Origin: Ramlibacter alkalitolerans
GTDB lineage: Bacteria > Pseudomonadota > Gammaproteobacteria > Burkholderiales > Burkholderiaceae_C
Length of the DNA: 64,000 nt
Direction of reading: 5' to 3'
NCBI RefSeq assembly: GCF_016722765.1
Contig: NZ_JAEQND010000014.1
Coordinates: 1 to 64,000, forward strand
Position 1 is the stretch's first letter. The number at the start of each line of letters is the position of its first letter. Position numbers and translations under genes: made by a program. The notes beneath the pieces are model-generated. The model was not told the DNA's origin and ran no database searches. It was given only the letters and a program-made list of their open reading frames with translations. This document shows positions 25,801 through 41,188 of the stretch, one piece after another.

Positions 25801-28800
25801 CGATCAGCGTGACGGCGCAGAACGATCCGCCGGTGCGCAGCGCGGGCACGGTGGCCAACCTCACGGTGGCCGAGGATGGACCGCTCGCAAGCCTGGGCCT
25901 GGGCACGCTCGACTACGGCCCCGGCGGCGCGATCGACGAGGCCGGCCAGGGCCTGAGCTACACGGTCACGGCCGTGCCCCCGAGCGCCCTGGGCACCATC
26001 GTGCTCGCCGACGGCAAGACCGTCGTCGCGACCGGCACGTACACGCTCGACGAACTGCGCGGCATGCAGTTCAAGGCGCGCGCCGACGCGAACGGCGGTC
26101 CGGCCACTTTCGCGTGGAGCGTGGCCGACAGCGGCGACGGCAGCAACACCTTGGGCGAGTCGCTCGCCATCACGGTGACGCCCGTCAACGACGATCCCGT
26201 GACGGGCACGGTCGATCTCGGCACATTCGGAGAGGACGCCGGTGCGCTGGTGATCACGTCGGCGCAGTTGCTTGCGGGGGCCAGCGACGTGGATAGCGAT
26301 GCGCTGAGCGTCGGGAACCTGAGCGCGTCCGGCGGAGCGCTGGTCGACAACCGGGACGGGACCTGGACCTTCACGCCGGAACGGGATTTCAACGGGTCGG
26401 TGACGTTCGCGTACGAGGTGAGCGACGGCTCGGTCGCGGTGGCCGGCAGCGCGACCCTTGCGGTCTCTGCCGACAACGACGCTCCGGTGGCCGGTCCGGT
26501 CGCATTGCCGGCGCTGGCCGAAGATGGCGTGGCCACCGTGACCGAGGCGCAACTGCTTGGCGGTGCGGCGGACGTCGACGGCGACACCCTCTCGGTGCTC
26601 GACGTGGGGGTGTCGGACGGCACGCTGGTGGACAACGGGGACGGGACCTGGACGTTCACGCCGGGGCGGGACTTCAATGGGTCGGTGAGTTTCACGTACG
26701 AGGTCACCGACGGAGCGGTGACTGTGGCCGCAAGCGCCACTCTGGAAGTGACGCCGGTCAACGACGCGCCGACGACCAGCGCGGTGACGCTGCCCGCGGT
26801 CGCGGAGGACGACGTGGCGACGATCAGCTCGGCGCAGCTGCTTGGCAAAGCTTCGGACGTCGATGGCGATGTCCTTGCGATCGCGAACCTCACTGCGTCG
26901 GGCGGCACGCTGGTGGACAACGGCGATGGGACCTGGACGTTTACGCCGGCGCGTGACTTCAACGGGCCGGTGAGCTTTGCGTACGAGATCAGCGACGGTG
27001 GTGCGACTGTGGCTGGCAGCGCCACTCTGGAAGTGACGGCGGTCAATGACGCGCCGACCACCAGCGTGGTGACGCTGCCCGCGGTCGCGGAGGACGGCGT
27101 GGCGACGATCAGCTCGGCGCAGTTGCTTGCCAACGCTTCGGACGTCGATGGCGATGCCCTCTCGCTCGCGAACGTCAGCGCGTCGGGCGGCACGCTGGTG
27201 GACAACGGCGATGGAACCTGGACGTTCACCCCGGCGCCTGACTCTAATGGGCCGGTGAGCTTCACGTACCAGGTCACCGACGGAGCTGCAATGGTGGCCG
27301 GCAGCGCCACGCTGGAAGTGACGCCGGTCAACGACGCTCCGACCACCAGCGCGGTGACGCTGCCCGCGATCGCGGAGGATGGCACGACTACGATCAGCTC
27401 GGCGCGGCTCCTCGCGAACGCTTCCGACGTCGACGGTGATGTCCTTGCGATCGCGAACCTCACTGCGTCCGGCGGCACGCTGGTGGACAACGGCGATGGA
27501 ACGTGGACCTTCACGCCGGTGCGGGACTTCAATGGGCCGGTGACCTTCACGTACGAGATCAGCGACGGTGCGGCGACTGTGGCTGGCAGCGCCACTCTGG
27601 AAGTGACGCCGGTCAATGACGCTCCGACCACCAGCGCGGTGACACTGCCCGCCATCGCGGAGGATGGCGCCACGACGATCAGCTCGGCGCAGCTCCTCGC
27701 GAAGGCTTCGGACGTCGATGCGGACGCCCTGGCGGTCGTGAATCTCTCCGCATCCAGCGGCACGCTCAGGGACAACGGAGACGGAACGTGGACCTTCACG
27801 CCGGTGCGTGACTTCAATGGGCCGGTGACGTTCACGTACGAGATCAGCGACGGTGTGGCGACTGTGGCCGGCAGCGCCACGCTGGAAGTGACGGCGGTCA
27901 ACGACGCGCCGACCACGAGTCAGGTGATCCTGCCGGCGGTCGCGGAGGATGGTGCGACAACCATCAGCTCGGCGCAGTTCCTCGCGAACGCGTCGGACGT
28001 GGATGGCGACGTCCTCGCGGTCAGGAATCTCCTGGCGTCCAGCGGCACGCTCAAGGACAACGGCGACGGGACGTGGACCTTCACCGCTCAGCGCGACTTG
28101 AACGGCCCCGTGAGCTTCACGTACGAGGTCACCGACGGAGCTGCGACTGTGGCTGGCAGCGCCGCCCTTTCAGTGACGGCGGTCAACGACGCTCCGACCA
28201 CGAGTACTGTGACGCTGCCCGCGATCGCGGAGGACGGCACGACGACGATCACTGTTGCGCAGCTCCTCGCGAACGCTTCCGACGTGGATGGCGACTTCCT
28301 CGCGCTCGCGAACCTGACTGCGTCCGGCGGCACACTGGTGAGCAATCTCGACGGAACCTGGACGTTCACGCCGACGCGGGACTTCAACGGGCCGGTGAGT
28401 TTCACGTACGAGATCGGCGACGGCGCTGCGACTGTGGCCGGCACAGCGACGTTGGCGGTGACGCCGGTCAATGACGCGCCGATCACGAGCGCGGTGACGC
28501 TGCCCGCGGTTGCGGAGGACGGCGCGACGACAATCAGCTCGGCGCAACTGCTTGCCAACGCTTCGGACGTCGACGGCGATGTCCTCTCGCTCGCGAACGT
28601 CACTGCGTCGAGCGGCACGCTGGTGGACAACCTCGACGGAACGTGGACCTTCACGCCGACGCGTGACTTCAATGGGCCGGTGAGCTTTACGTACGAGATC
28701 AGCGACGGCGGTGCGACTGTAGGCGGCACAGCCACGCTGGCCGTAACGCCAGTCAATGACGCGCCGACCACGAGCCAGGTGATCCTGCCGGCAATTGCGG

Positions 28801-31800
28801 AGGATGGCGCGACCACGATCAGCTCGGCGCAGTTGCTTGCCAACGCTTCGGACGTCGACGGTGATGCCCTTGCGATCGCGAACCTCACTGCGTCCGGCGG
28901 CACGCTGGTGGACAACGGCGATGGAACGTGGATCTTCACGCCGGTGCGTGACCTCAATGGGCCGGTGACCTTCACGTACGAGATCAGCGACGGTGCGGCG
29001 ACTGTGGCTGGCAGCGCCACGCTGGAAGTGACGCCGGTCAACGACGCGCCGATCACCAGCGCGGTGACGCTGCCCGCGATCGAGGAGGACGGCGCCACGA
29101 CGATCAGCTCGGCGCAACTGCTTGCCAACGCTTCGGACGTCGATGGCAATGTTCTTGCCATCGTGAACCTCACTGCGTCGAGCGGCACGCTCAAGGACAA
29201 CGGGGACGGGACGTGGACCTTCACCCCGGGGCGTGACTTCACCGGCCCCGTGAGCTTCACGTATCAGATCACCGATGGCGCTGCGACTGTGGCCGGCAGC
29301 GCCACTCTGGAACTGACGCCGGTCAACGACGCTCCGACTACCAGCGCGGTGACGCTGCCCGCCATCGCGGAGGACGGCGCCACGACGATCAGCTCGGCGC
29401 AACTGCTTGCCAACGCTTCGGACGTCGATGGCGACGTTCTTGCCATCGCCAACCTCACTGCGTCGAGCGGCACGCTCAAGGACAACGAGGACGGGACGTG
29501 GACCTTCACCCCTCAGCGCGATTCGAACGGCCCGGTGAGCTTTACGTACGAGGTCACCGACGGAGCTGCGACTGTGGCTGGCAGCGCCGCGCTTTCAGTG
29601 ACGGCGGTCAACGACGCTCCGACCACGAGCATTGTGACACTGCCCGCGATCGCGGAGGACGGCACGACGACGATCAGCTGGGCGCAACTGCTTGCCAACG
29701 CTTCGGACGTCGATGGCGACGTTCTTGCCATCGCGAACCTCACTGCGTCGAGCGGCACGCTCAAGGACAACGGGGACGGGACGTGGACCTTCACCCCTCA
29801 GCGCGACTTGAACGGCCCGGTGAGCTTCACGTACGAGGTCACCGACGGAACTGCGACTGTGGATGGCAGCGCCGCGCTGTCAGTGAGGGCGGTCAACGAC
29901 GCTCCGACCACGAGCATTGTGACACTGCCCGCGATCGCGGAGGACGGCACGACGACGATCACTGTTGCGCAGTTCCTCGCGAACGCCTCCGACGTCGATG
30001 GTGACGTTCTTACGCTCGCGAACCTAACTGCGTCCAGCGGCACGCTGGTGAACAACCTTGACGGAACGTGGACCTTCACGCCGGCGCGTGACTTCAATGG
30101 GCCGGTGAACTTCAGGTACGAGATCAGCGACGGCGCTGCGACTGTAGGCGGCACAGCCACGCTGGCCGTAACGCCGGTCAATGACGCGCCGACCACGAGC
30201 GAGGTGATCCTGCCGGCGGTTGCTGAGGATGGTGGGACAACCATCAGCTCGGCCCAGCTCCTCGCGAACGCGTCGGACGTCGATGGCGACGTCCTCGCGG
30301 TCAGGAATCTCCTGGCGTCCAGCGGCACGCTCAAGGACAACGGCGACGGAACCTGGACCTTCACGCCGGCGCGTGACTTCAATGGGCCGGTGAGCTTCAC
30401 GTACGAGATCACCGACGGAGCGGTGACTGTGGCCAGCACGGCGACGTTGGCCGTGACGCCGGTCAATGACGCGCCGACCACGAGTCAGGTGATCCTGCCG
30501 GCGGTTGCGGAGGATGGTGCGACAACCATCAGCTCGGCCCAGCTCCTCGCGAACGCGTCGGACGTGGATGGCGACGTCCTCGCGGTCACGAATCTCCTGG
30601 CGTCCAGCGGCACGCTCAAGGACAACGGCGACGGGACATGGACCTTCACGCCGGGGCGTGACTTCACCGGCCCCGTGAGCTTCACGTACGAGATCAGCGA
30701 CGGCGCTGCGGCCGTAGGCGGCACCGCGACGCTGGCCGTGACGCCGGTCAATGACGCGCCGACCACGAGCGAGGCGATCCTGCCGGCGGTTGCGGAGGAT
30801 GGTGGGACAACCATCAGCTCGGCCCAGCTCCTCGCGAACGCGTCGGACGTGGATGGCGACGTCCTCGCGGTCAGGAATCTCCTGGCGTCCAGCGGCACGC
30901 TCAAGGACAACGGCGACGGGACGTGGACCTTCACGCCGGGGCGTGACTTCAATGGCCCGGTGAGCTTCACGTATCAGATCACCGATAGCGCAGCGACTGT
31001 CGCCGCCAGTGCCACACTGGCCGTGACACCGGTTAACGACGCGCCAACTACCAGCGCGGTGTCACTGCCCGCGATCGCGGAGGACGGCACGACGACGATC
31101 AGCTCGGCGCAGCTCCTCGCGAACGCTTCCGACGTCGATGGTGACGTTCTTGCGCTCGCGAACCTGACTGCGTCCAGCGGCACGCTGGTGAACAATCTCG
31201 ACGGAACCTGGACCTTCACGCCGGCGCGTGACTTCAATGGGCCGGTGAGCTTCACGTACGAGATCACCGACGGAGCGGTGACTGTGGCCAGCACAGCGAC
31301 GTTGGCCGTGACGCCGGTCAATGACGCGCCGACCACGAGTCAGGTGATCCTGCCGGCGGTCGCAGAGGATGGTGGGACCACGATCAGCTCGGCGCAGCTC
31401 CTCGCGAACGCTTCGGACGTCGATGCCGACGCGCTTGCGCTCGCGAACCTCACTGCGTCCGGCGGCACGCTGGTGGACAACGGCAATGGAACCTGGACGT
31501 TCACCCCGGCGCGCGACTTCAACGGGCGGGTGAGCTTCTCGTACCAGATCACCGACGGAGCAGCGACTGTGGCCGGAAGCGCCACTCTGGAAGTGACGCC
31601 GGTCAACGACACTCCGACTACCAGCGCGGTGACCCTCCCGGGGATTGCGGAGGATGGCGCGAGCACGATCAGTGCGTCGCAGCTCCTCGCCAACGCGTGG
31701 GACGTCGATGGCGACGTCCTCACGCTCGCGAGCGTCACTGCGTCCAGGGGCACGTTGGTGGACAATGGCAATGGCACCTGGACCTTCACGCCGGCTCGTG

Positions 31801-34800
31801 ACTTCAACGGGCCGGTAACCTTCACGTACGAGATCTCCGACGGTGCTGCGACTGTGGCCGGCAGCGCCACTCTGGAAGTGACGGCGGTCAACGACGCGCC
31901 AACTACCAGCGCGGTGACACTGCCCTCCATCGCGGAGGATGGCGCGGCGACGATCGCCGCCACGCAGCTCCTCACGAACGCGTCGGACGTCGACGGCGAT
32001 GTCCTCGCGGTCAGAAATCTCTTGGCGTCCAGCGGCACGCTGGTGGACAACGGAAATGGCACGTGGACCTTCACGCCTCAACGTGACTTCAATGCGGCGG
32101 TGACCTTCACGTACGAGATCTCCGACGGTGCTGCGACTGTGACCGGAAGCGCTGCGCTGTCAGTGACGCCGGTCAACGACGCGCCGACGGCCAGCGCGGT
32201 GACGCTGCCCACGGTCGCGGAGGACGGCGTGACGACGATTGCCGTCGCGCAACTCCTCGCCAACGCCTCCGACGTAGATGGCGACGTCCTCACGTTCGCG
32301 AACGTCACTGCGTCCAGCGGCACGCTGGTGGACAACGGCAATGGCACCTGGACCTTCACGCCGGCTCGTGACTTCAACGGGCCGGTGACCTTCACGTACG
32401 AGATATCCGACGGTGCTGCGACTGTGGCCGGCAGCGCCACTCTGGAAGTGACGGCGGTCAACGACGCGCCAACTACCAGCGCGGTGACACTGCCCGCGAT
32501 GGCTGAGGACGGCACGACGACGATCAACTCGGCGCAGCTCCTCGCGAACGCTTCCGACGTCGATGGTGACGTTCTTGCGCTCGCGAACCTGACTGCGTCC
32601 AGCGGCACGCTGGTGAACAATCTCGACGGAACCTGGACCTTCACACCGACGCGTGACTTCAACGGATCCGTGAGCTTCACGTACGTGATCAGCGACGGCG
32701 GTGCGACTGTGGCCGGCACAGCGACGCTGGCCGTGACCTCGGTCAATGACGCGCCCACCACGAGCCAGGTGATCCTGCCGGCGGTCGCGGAGGATAGCGG
32801 GACAACCATCAGCTCGGCGCAGCTCCTCGCGAATGCTTCCGATGTCGATGGCGAGGCGCTTGCGCTCGCGAACCTCACTGTGTCCGGCGGCACGCTGGTG
32901 GACAACGGCAATGGAACCTGGACGTTCACCCCGGCGGACGACTTCAATGGGCCGGTGAGCTTCACGTACGAGATCAGCGACGGCGCTGCGACTGCGGCCG
33001 GCAGCGCCAGTCTGGAAGTGACGCCGGTCAATGACGCTCCGACTACCAGCGCGGTGACGCTGCCCGCGATCGCGGAGGACGGCGCCACGACGATCAGCTC
33101 GGCGCAGCTGCTTGCCAACGCGTCGGACGTCGATGGCGATGTCCTCTCGCTCGCGAACGTCAGCGCGTCCGGCGGCACGCTGGTGGACAACGGCGATGGA
33201 ACGTGGACCTTCACGCCGGCGCGTGACTTCAATGGGCCGGTGACCTTCACGTACGAGATCAGCGACGGTGCGGCGACTGTGGCCGGCAGCGCCACGCTGG
33301 AAGTGACGCCGGTCAATGACGCTCCGACCACGAGCACTGTGACGCTGCCCGCGATCGCGGAGGACGGCACGACGACGATCACTGTTGCGCAGCTCCTCGC
33401 GAACGCTTCCGACGTGGATGGCGACTTCCTCGCGCTCGCGAACCTGACTGCGTCCGGCGGCACACTGGTGAGCAATCTCGACGGAACCTGGACGTTCACG
33501 CCGACACGGGACTTCAACGGGCCGGTCAGCTTCACGTACGAGATCAGCGACGGCAGTGCGACTGTGGCCGGCACAGCGACGTTGGCCGTGAGGCCGGTCA
33601 ATGACCCGCCGATCACGAGCGCGGTGACGCTGTCCGCGATTGCGGAGGACGGCGCGACGACGATCAGCTCGGCGCAATTGCTTGCCAACGCTTCGGACGT
33701 CGATGGAGATGTCCTCTCGCTCGCGAACGTCACTGCGTCGAGCGGCACGCTGGTGGACAACCTCGACGGAACGTGGACCTTCACGCCGACGCGTGACTTC
33801 AATGGGCCGGTGAGCTTCACGTACGAGATCAGCGACGGTGCGGTGACTGTGGCCAGCACAGCGACGCTGGCCGTGACGCCGGTCAATGACGCGCCGAGCA
33901 CGAGCCAGGTGATCCTGCCGGCGGTTGCGGAGGATGGTGGGACAACCATCAGCTTTGCCCAGCTCCTCGCGAACGCGTCGGACGTGGATGGCGACGTCCT
34001 CGCGGTCAGGAATCTCCTGGCGTCCAGCGGCACGCTCAAGGACAACGGCGACGGGACGTGGACCTTCACGCCGGGGCGTGACTTCAATGGCCCCGTGAGC
34101 TTCACGTATCAGATCACCGATGGCGCAGCGACTGTCGCCGGGAGCGCCATGCTAAGCGTGACGCCGGTCAACGACGCGCCGACGGCCAGCGCGGTGACCC
34201 TCCCGGCGATTGCAGAGGATGGCGCGAGCACGATCAGCGCGTCGCAGCTCCTCGCCAACGCTTCGGATGTCGATGGCGACGTCCTCGCGGTCACGCATCT
34301 AACTGCGTCCAGCGGCACGCTGGTGGACAACGGAAATGGCACGTGGACCTTCATCCCCGGGCGTGACTTCAACGGACCGGTGAGCTTCACGTACGAGGTC
34401 ACCGACGGGGCTATGACTGTGGCCGCCAGCGCGACGCTGGTCGTGACGCCGGTCAACGACGCTCCGACCGCCAGCGCGGTGAATTTGCCCGCGGTCGCAG
34501 AGGATGGCGTGACGACGATCAGCTCGGCGCAGCTCCTCTCGAACGCTTCGGACGTCGATGGCGGCGACCTTGCCGCAAGGAATCTCTCCGCGTCCAGCGG
34601 CACGCTGGTGGATAACGGTAACGGTACCTGGACTTTCACGCCGGGGCGTGACTTCAACGGACCGGTGAACTTCACGTACGAGATCAGCGACGGTGGGGCG
34701 ACTGTGGCCGGCAGCGCCACGCTGGAAGTGACGCCGGTGAACGACGCTCCGGCCACCAGCGCGGTGACGCGGCCCGCGGTCGCTGAGGACGGCGTGGCGA

Positions 34801-37800
34801 CGATCGCCGCCACGCAACTCCTCGCGAACGCTTCGGACGTCGACGGCGACGTCCTTGCGCTCGCGAACCTCACTGCGTCCAGCGGCACGTTGGTGGACAA
34901 CGGCAATGGATCCTGGACGTTCACTCCGGCGCGCGACTTCAACGGCCCGGTGAGCTTCACGTACGAGGTCACCGACGGCGCTGCGACTGTGGCCGGCAGC
35001 GCCACTCTGGAAGTGACGCCAGTCAATGACGCTCCGACTACCAGCGCGGTGACGCTGCCCGCGATCGCGGAGGACGGCGCGGCGACGATCAGCTCGACGC
35101 AGCTCCTCGCGAACGCGTCCGACGTTGATGGTGACGTCCTCGCGCTCGCGAACCTCACTGCGTCGAGCGGCATGCTGGTGGACAACCTCGACGGAACGTG
35201 GACCTTCACACCGACGCGTGACTTCAACGGGCCCGTGAGCTTCACGTATCAGATCACCGATGGCGCAGCGACTGTCGCCGCGGGTGCCACGCTGGCCGTT
35301 ACGTCGGTCAACGACGCACCGACGGCCAGCGTGGTGACGCTGCCCGCGGTCGCGGAGGATGGCGTGGCGACGATTGCCGTCGCGCAGCTCCTCGCGAACG
35401 CTTCCGACGTCGATGGAGACGTCCTCGCGCTCGCGAACCTGACTACGTCCAGCGGCACGCTGGTGAACAATCTCGACGGAACCTGGACGTTCACGCCGAC
35501 GCGGGACTTCAACGGGCCGGTGAGCTTCACGTATGAGATCAGCGACGGCGGTGCGACTGTGGCCGGAAGCGCCACTCTGGAAGTGACGCCGGTCAACGAC
35601 GCGCCGACCACCAGCGCGGTGACGCTGCCGTCGATTGCTGAGGATGGCGCGACGACGATCGCCGCCACGCAGCTCCTCGCGAACGCGGTGGACGTCGATG
35701 GCGACGTCCTCGCGGTCAGGAATCTCGTGGCGTCCAGCGGGACGGTGGTGGACAACGGGAATGGCACGTGGACCTTCACGCCGGGGCGTGACTTCAACGG
35801 GCCGGTGAGCTTTACTTACCAGGTCACTGACGGGGCCACGACTGTGTCCGGCAGCGCCGCGCTGGCCGTGACGCCGGTCGACGACGCGCCGACCACGAGC
35901 CGGGTGATCCTGCCGGCGGTCGCAGAGGATGGTGGGACCACGATCAGCTCGGCGCAGCTCCTCGCGAACGCTTCTGACGTCGATGGCGACGTCCTTGCGC
36001 TCGCGAACCTCAATGCGTCCAGCGGGACCCTGGTGGACTACGGCAATGGAACCTGGACATTCACCCCGGCGCGCGACTTCAACGGGCGGGTGAGCTTCTC
36101 GTATCAGATCACCGACGGAGCAGCGACTGTGGCCGGCAGCGCCACGCTGGAAGTCACGCCGGTCAACGACGCGCCGACTACCAGCGCGGTAACCCTTCCG
36201 GGGATTGCAGAGGATGGCGCGAGCACGATCAGTGCGTCGCAGCTCCTCGCCAACGCGTCGGACGCCGATGGCGACGTCATCACGCTCGCGAACGTCACTG
36301 CGTCCAGGGGCACGTTGGTGGACAACGGCAATGGCACCTGGACCTTCACGCCGGCTCGTGACTTCAACGGGCCGGTGACCTTCACGTACGAAATCTCCGA
36401 CGGTGCTGCCACTGTGGCCGGAAGCGCCACTGTGGAAGTGACGCCGGTCAACGACGCGCCGACTACCAGCGCGGTGACGCTGCCCGCGATCGCGGAGGAC
36501 GGCGCGACGACGATCACCGTTGCGCAGCTCCTCGCGAACGCTTCCGACGTCGATCACGACGTCCTGGCGATCGCGAACTTCGCTGCGTCCAGCGGCACGC
36601 TGGTGAACAACTTCGACGGAACGTGGACTTTCACGCCGACGCGTGACTTCAACGGGCCGGTGAGCTTCACGTACGAGATCAGCGACGGCGGTGCGACTGT
36701 GGCCGGCGGCGCCACGCTCGTAGTGGGGCCTGTCAATGACGCGCCGACCACAGGCCAGGCGACCCTGCCGGCAATTGCGGAGGATGGCGCCACCACGATC
36801 AGCTCGGCGCAGCTCCTTGCTAACGCGTTGGACGTCGACGGCGATGTCCTTGCGATCGCGAACCTCACTGCGTCCGGCGGCACGCTGGTGGACAACGGCG
36901 ATGGAACCTGGACGTTCTACCCGACGCGTGACTTCAATGGATCGGTGAGCTTCACGTACGAGATTTCCGATGGCGCTGCCGCTGTGGCCGGCAGCGGCAC
37001 TGTGGAAGTGACGCCGGTCAACGACGCTCCGATCACGAGCACTGTGACGCTGCCCGCGATCGCGGAGGACGGCGGGACGACGATCACCGTTGCGCAGCTC
37101 CTCGCGAATGCCTCGGACGTCGAAGACGACGTTCTGGTGATCGCGAACCTCACTGCGTCCAGCGGCACGGCGGCAAACAATGGAGATGGCACCTGGACCT
37201 TCACGCCGGCGCGTGACTTCAACGGGCTGGTGAGCTTCACGTACGAGATCAGCGACGGTGCTACGACTGTGGCCGGCAGCGCCACTCTGGAAGCGGCGCC
37301 GGTCAACGACGCGCCGACTACCAGCGCGGTGACGCTGCCGGTGGTTGCGGAGGATGGCGCCACGACGATCAGCTCGGCGCAGCTGCTTGCCAAAGCTTCG
37401 GACGTCGATGGTGACTTGCTTGCGCTCTCGAATCTCACTGCGTCTAGCGGCACGCTCAAGGACAACGAAGATGGAACGTGGACCTTCACGCCAACGCGTG
37501 ACTTCAGCGGATCGGTGAGCTTCACGTACGAGATCAGCGACGGCGCAGCGCCTGTGGCTGGCAGCGCCGCGCTGACCGTGACACCGGTCAACGACGCGCC
37601 GACCGCGGGCCAGGTGACCCTGCCGGCGATTGCGGAGGATGGCGCGACCACGATCAGCTCGGCGCAGCTCCTCGTCAGCGCTTCCGACGTCGATGATGAT
37701 GTCCTTGCGATCGCGAACCTCACTGCGTCCAGCGGCACGCTGGTGGACAACCGCGACGGGACGTGGACCTTCACGCCGGGGCGTGACTTCAACGGCCCCG

Positions 37801-40800
37801 TAAGCTTCACGTACGAGATCACCGACGGCGCAGCGACTGTCGGCGCCAGCGCGACGCTGGCGGTGACTTCGGTCAACGACGCACCGATGGCCGGCGTGGT
37901 GACGCTGCCCGCGATCGCCGAGGACGGAGTTGCCACGGTCACGTTGGCACAGTTCCTCGCCAATGCTTCCGATGTCGACGGCGATGACCTCACCCTAGCG
38001 AATCTCACTGCCTCGAGCGGCACGCTCAAGAACAATGGCGACGGGACGTGGACCTTCACGCCTCGACGTGACTTCAACGGGCTGGTGAGCTTCACGTATC
38101 AGATCACCGACGGCGCAGCGAATGTCGCCGCCAGCGCCACGCTGACCGTGACGCCCGTCAACGACGCGCCGACCACGAGCGAGGTGAACCTGCCGGCGAT
38201 TGCGGAGGATGGTGCGACGACGATCGCCGCCACGCAGCTCCTCGCGAACGCGTCGGACGTCGATGGCGACGTCCTCACGGTCACGAATCTCACTGCGCCC
38301 AGCGGCACGCTGGTGGACAACGGCAATGGCACGTGGACCTTCACACCGACGCGTGACTTCAACGGGCCGGTGAGCTTCACGTACGAGATCAGCGACGGCG
38401 GTGCGGCTGTGGCCGGCAGCGCCACTCTGGAAGTGGCGCCGGTCAACGACGCGCCGACCACCAGCGCGGTGACGCTGCCTGCGATTGCGGAGGACGGCGC
38501 GACGACCCTCAGCTCGGCGCAGCTCCTCGCCAATGCTTCCGACGTCGATGGCGACGTCCTTGCGATCGCGAACCTCACCGCGTCCGGCGGCACGCTCAAG
38601 GACAACGGTGACGGAACTTGGACCTTCACACCCACGCGTGATTTCAATGGGCCGGTGAGCTTCACATACGAGATCTCCGACGGAGCTGCGACTGTGGCTG
38701 CCAGCGCCACGCTGGAAGTGACGGCGGTCAACGACGCGCCCACCACGAGCACGGTGACCCTTCCTGCGATTGCAGAGGAAGGCGCGACCACGATCAGCTC
38801 GGCGCAGCTCCTCGCCAACGCTTCCGACGTGGATGCCGACGCTCTCACCCTTAGCAATCTCTCCGCGTCCAGCGGCACCCTGGTGAACAACGGAGATGGC
38901 ACGTGGACCTACACGCCGTCACGTGACTTCAATGGGCCGGTGAGCTTCACATACGAGATCACCGACGGAGCTGCGACTGTGGCTGGTAGCGCCACGCTGG
39001 AAGTGACGCCCGTCAACGACGCGCCGACCACGAGCACGGTGACTCTGCCCGCGATTGCGGAGGACGGCGCGACGACGATCAGCTCGGCGCAGCTTCTCGC
39101 CAACGCTTCCGATGCCGATGCCGATCGCCTCAGCATCACGAACCTCTCCGCGTCCAGCGGTACGCTGGTCGACAACGGAAATGGAACCTGGACCTTCACG
39201 CCGACGCGTGACTTCCATGGACCGGTGAGCTTCACGTACGAGATCACCGACGGCGCTGCGACCGTCGCCGGCAGCGCCACGCTGGCGGTAGCGGCGGTCA
39301 ACGACGCGCCGACCACCAGCACGGTAACCTTGCCCTCGATCGCCGAGGATGGGGTGACGACGATCACTCCGACGGAACTCCTCGCCAAGGCCTCCGACGT
39401 CGACGGCGACCGCCTGCGCATCACGAATCTCTCCGCATCCGCCGGCACGCTGGTGGACAACGGCAACGGAACCTGGACGTTCACGCCGGCAGGCGACTTC
39501 TACGGGCAGGTGAGCTTCACCTACGAGATCACCGACGGCGCAGCCCTGGGGGCCGGCCGCGCGAGTCTCACCGTCACCCCCGTCAACGACGCGCCGACGA
39601 CGAGCGCCGTGAGCCTGCCGGCCATCCCGGAGGACAGCGGCACGATCACCATCACGGCCGACCAGCTGCTGGCGAACGCGCAGGACGCCGACGGCGACGT
39701 GCTTGCCGTCACGGGGCTTTCCGCCTCGGGCGGCACGGTGGTGGACCTGGGCGACGGCAAGTGGAGCTTCACGCCGGCGCCGGACTTCAACGGCCGCATC
39801 ATCTTCAGCTACGGGCTGGACGACGGCAGCACCTGGACGGCCGCCAGTGCCACCCTGGACGTGGCGCCGCGCAACGACGCACCCGTCGCCGGGGCCGACA
39901 CGCTCGCTGCGACGGAAGACACGACGATCACCTACCGCGCGCAGGATCTGCTGGCCAACGACCGCGACGTCGAAGGCACGCCCCTGCGCATCGCGACGGT
40001 CACCAGCGGGGCCGGCGGCACCGCGGTGCTGGGGGGCAACGGCTACGTCACCTTCACCCCGGATCCGGATTTCAACGGCGAGGCCTCCTTCACCTACACG
40101 GTGACGGATGGCGACAGCGAATCGCGCTCCGCCACCGTGACCGTGGTCGTCGCGCCCGTGAACGACGCGCCGGTCTTCAAGGGCGAGGCCAGCCTGGAGC
40201 TCGTCGTGCCCGAAGGCCAGATGGCTGCCACGACGCTGCTTGCCAGCGACGTCGACGGCCCGTTGCCGCTGCGTTTTGCGATCGCCGGTGGCGCCGATGC
40301 CGCCCACTTCGTGATCGATCCGGTCACCGGTCGCCTGAGCTTCGCCGATGCCCGCGATTTCGAGGCGCCGGCCGATGCCGACGCCGACAACGTCTACCAC
40401 GTCGTGGTGCAGGTGAGCGATGGCATGCTGAGCACCACCCAGACGCTGTCGATCCGCGTGGCCGACATGGCGGACACGGTGACGGCGCCGACGCTGCCGG
40501 AAGCGCCGCCCGCCGGCAAACCCGAACCGTCCGCACCGCCGCCGGCCGCCCCGGCGCCCGCAACGCCCGCCCCGCAGGGGAGCAGCAGCGCGCCGGCACC
40601 GGAGGAGCATGCAGTGCCCACGGGCGTCGGCGACGAGGTCGTCGGCGGGACCGCCGGCAGCGCGGATCCGCTCGGGGGGTTCGTGACGACCAGCCTGTCG
40701 GGCGTCCAGCTGCAGTCCCTGCTGGTGGAGAGCGGGGACGTCGGTGCGCACAACCTGCGCGCCGTGGTGCTCGACCACTCGGGCATCGAGCTGATCTCGG

Positions 40801-41188
40801 TGGACTTGCAGGCGGAGGGCGGCTCCGGCACCTTCACGGTGGCCGCGCGGCTGGAGTCGCGGCAGCTCGAGGAGTTGCAGCGCACCCTGCGCAGCACCGC
40901 CTTCGCCGAGAACATGGACCGCCTGCGCGACGAGGTGCGCGACAGCGCCGGGCTGGAGCAGTCGGTGACGGTGTCGGTGGCCGGCGTGTCGCTGGGCCTG
41001 TCGCTGGTGTACGTGCTGTGGCTCGTGCGCGGGGGCGTCCTCATGGGCAGCTATCTCTCCGCCATGCCCGCCTGGCGCATTCTGGATCCGCTGCCCGTGC
41101 TGGCGCGGCCGGACGACGAACACGACGACGACGAAGAGGACCTGGGCGATCCGGGCCGGGAGGCGCGCAACGTGCTGCGCGGATTCGA

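Noticed and set aside
22728-26552. Minus-strand open frame of 1274 codons
   Set aside because: It lies opposite the start of the adhesin gene and the adaptor; composition is His/Arg/Ala/Gly-rich, typical of shadow frames in high-GC DNA.
26187-39872. Many long antisense frames (up to 675 codons) opposite the tandem repeats
   Set aside because: They repeat with the 285-bp period, contain the same low-complexity peptide again and again, and reflect GC-rich codon bias of the true frame on the plus strand.
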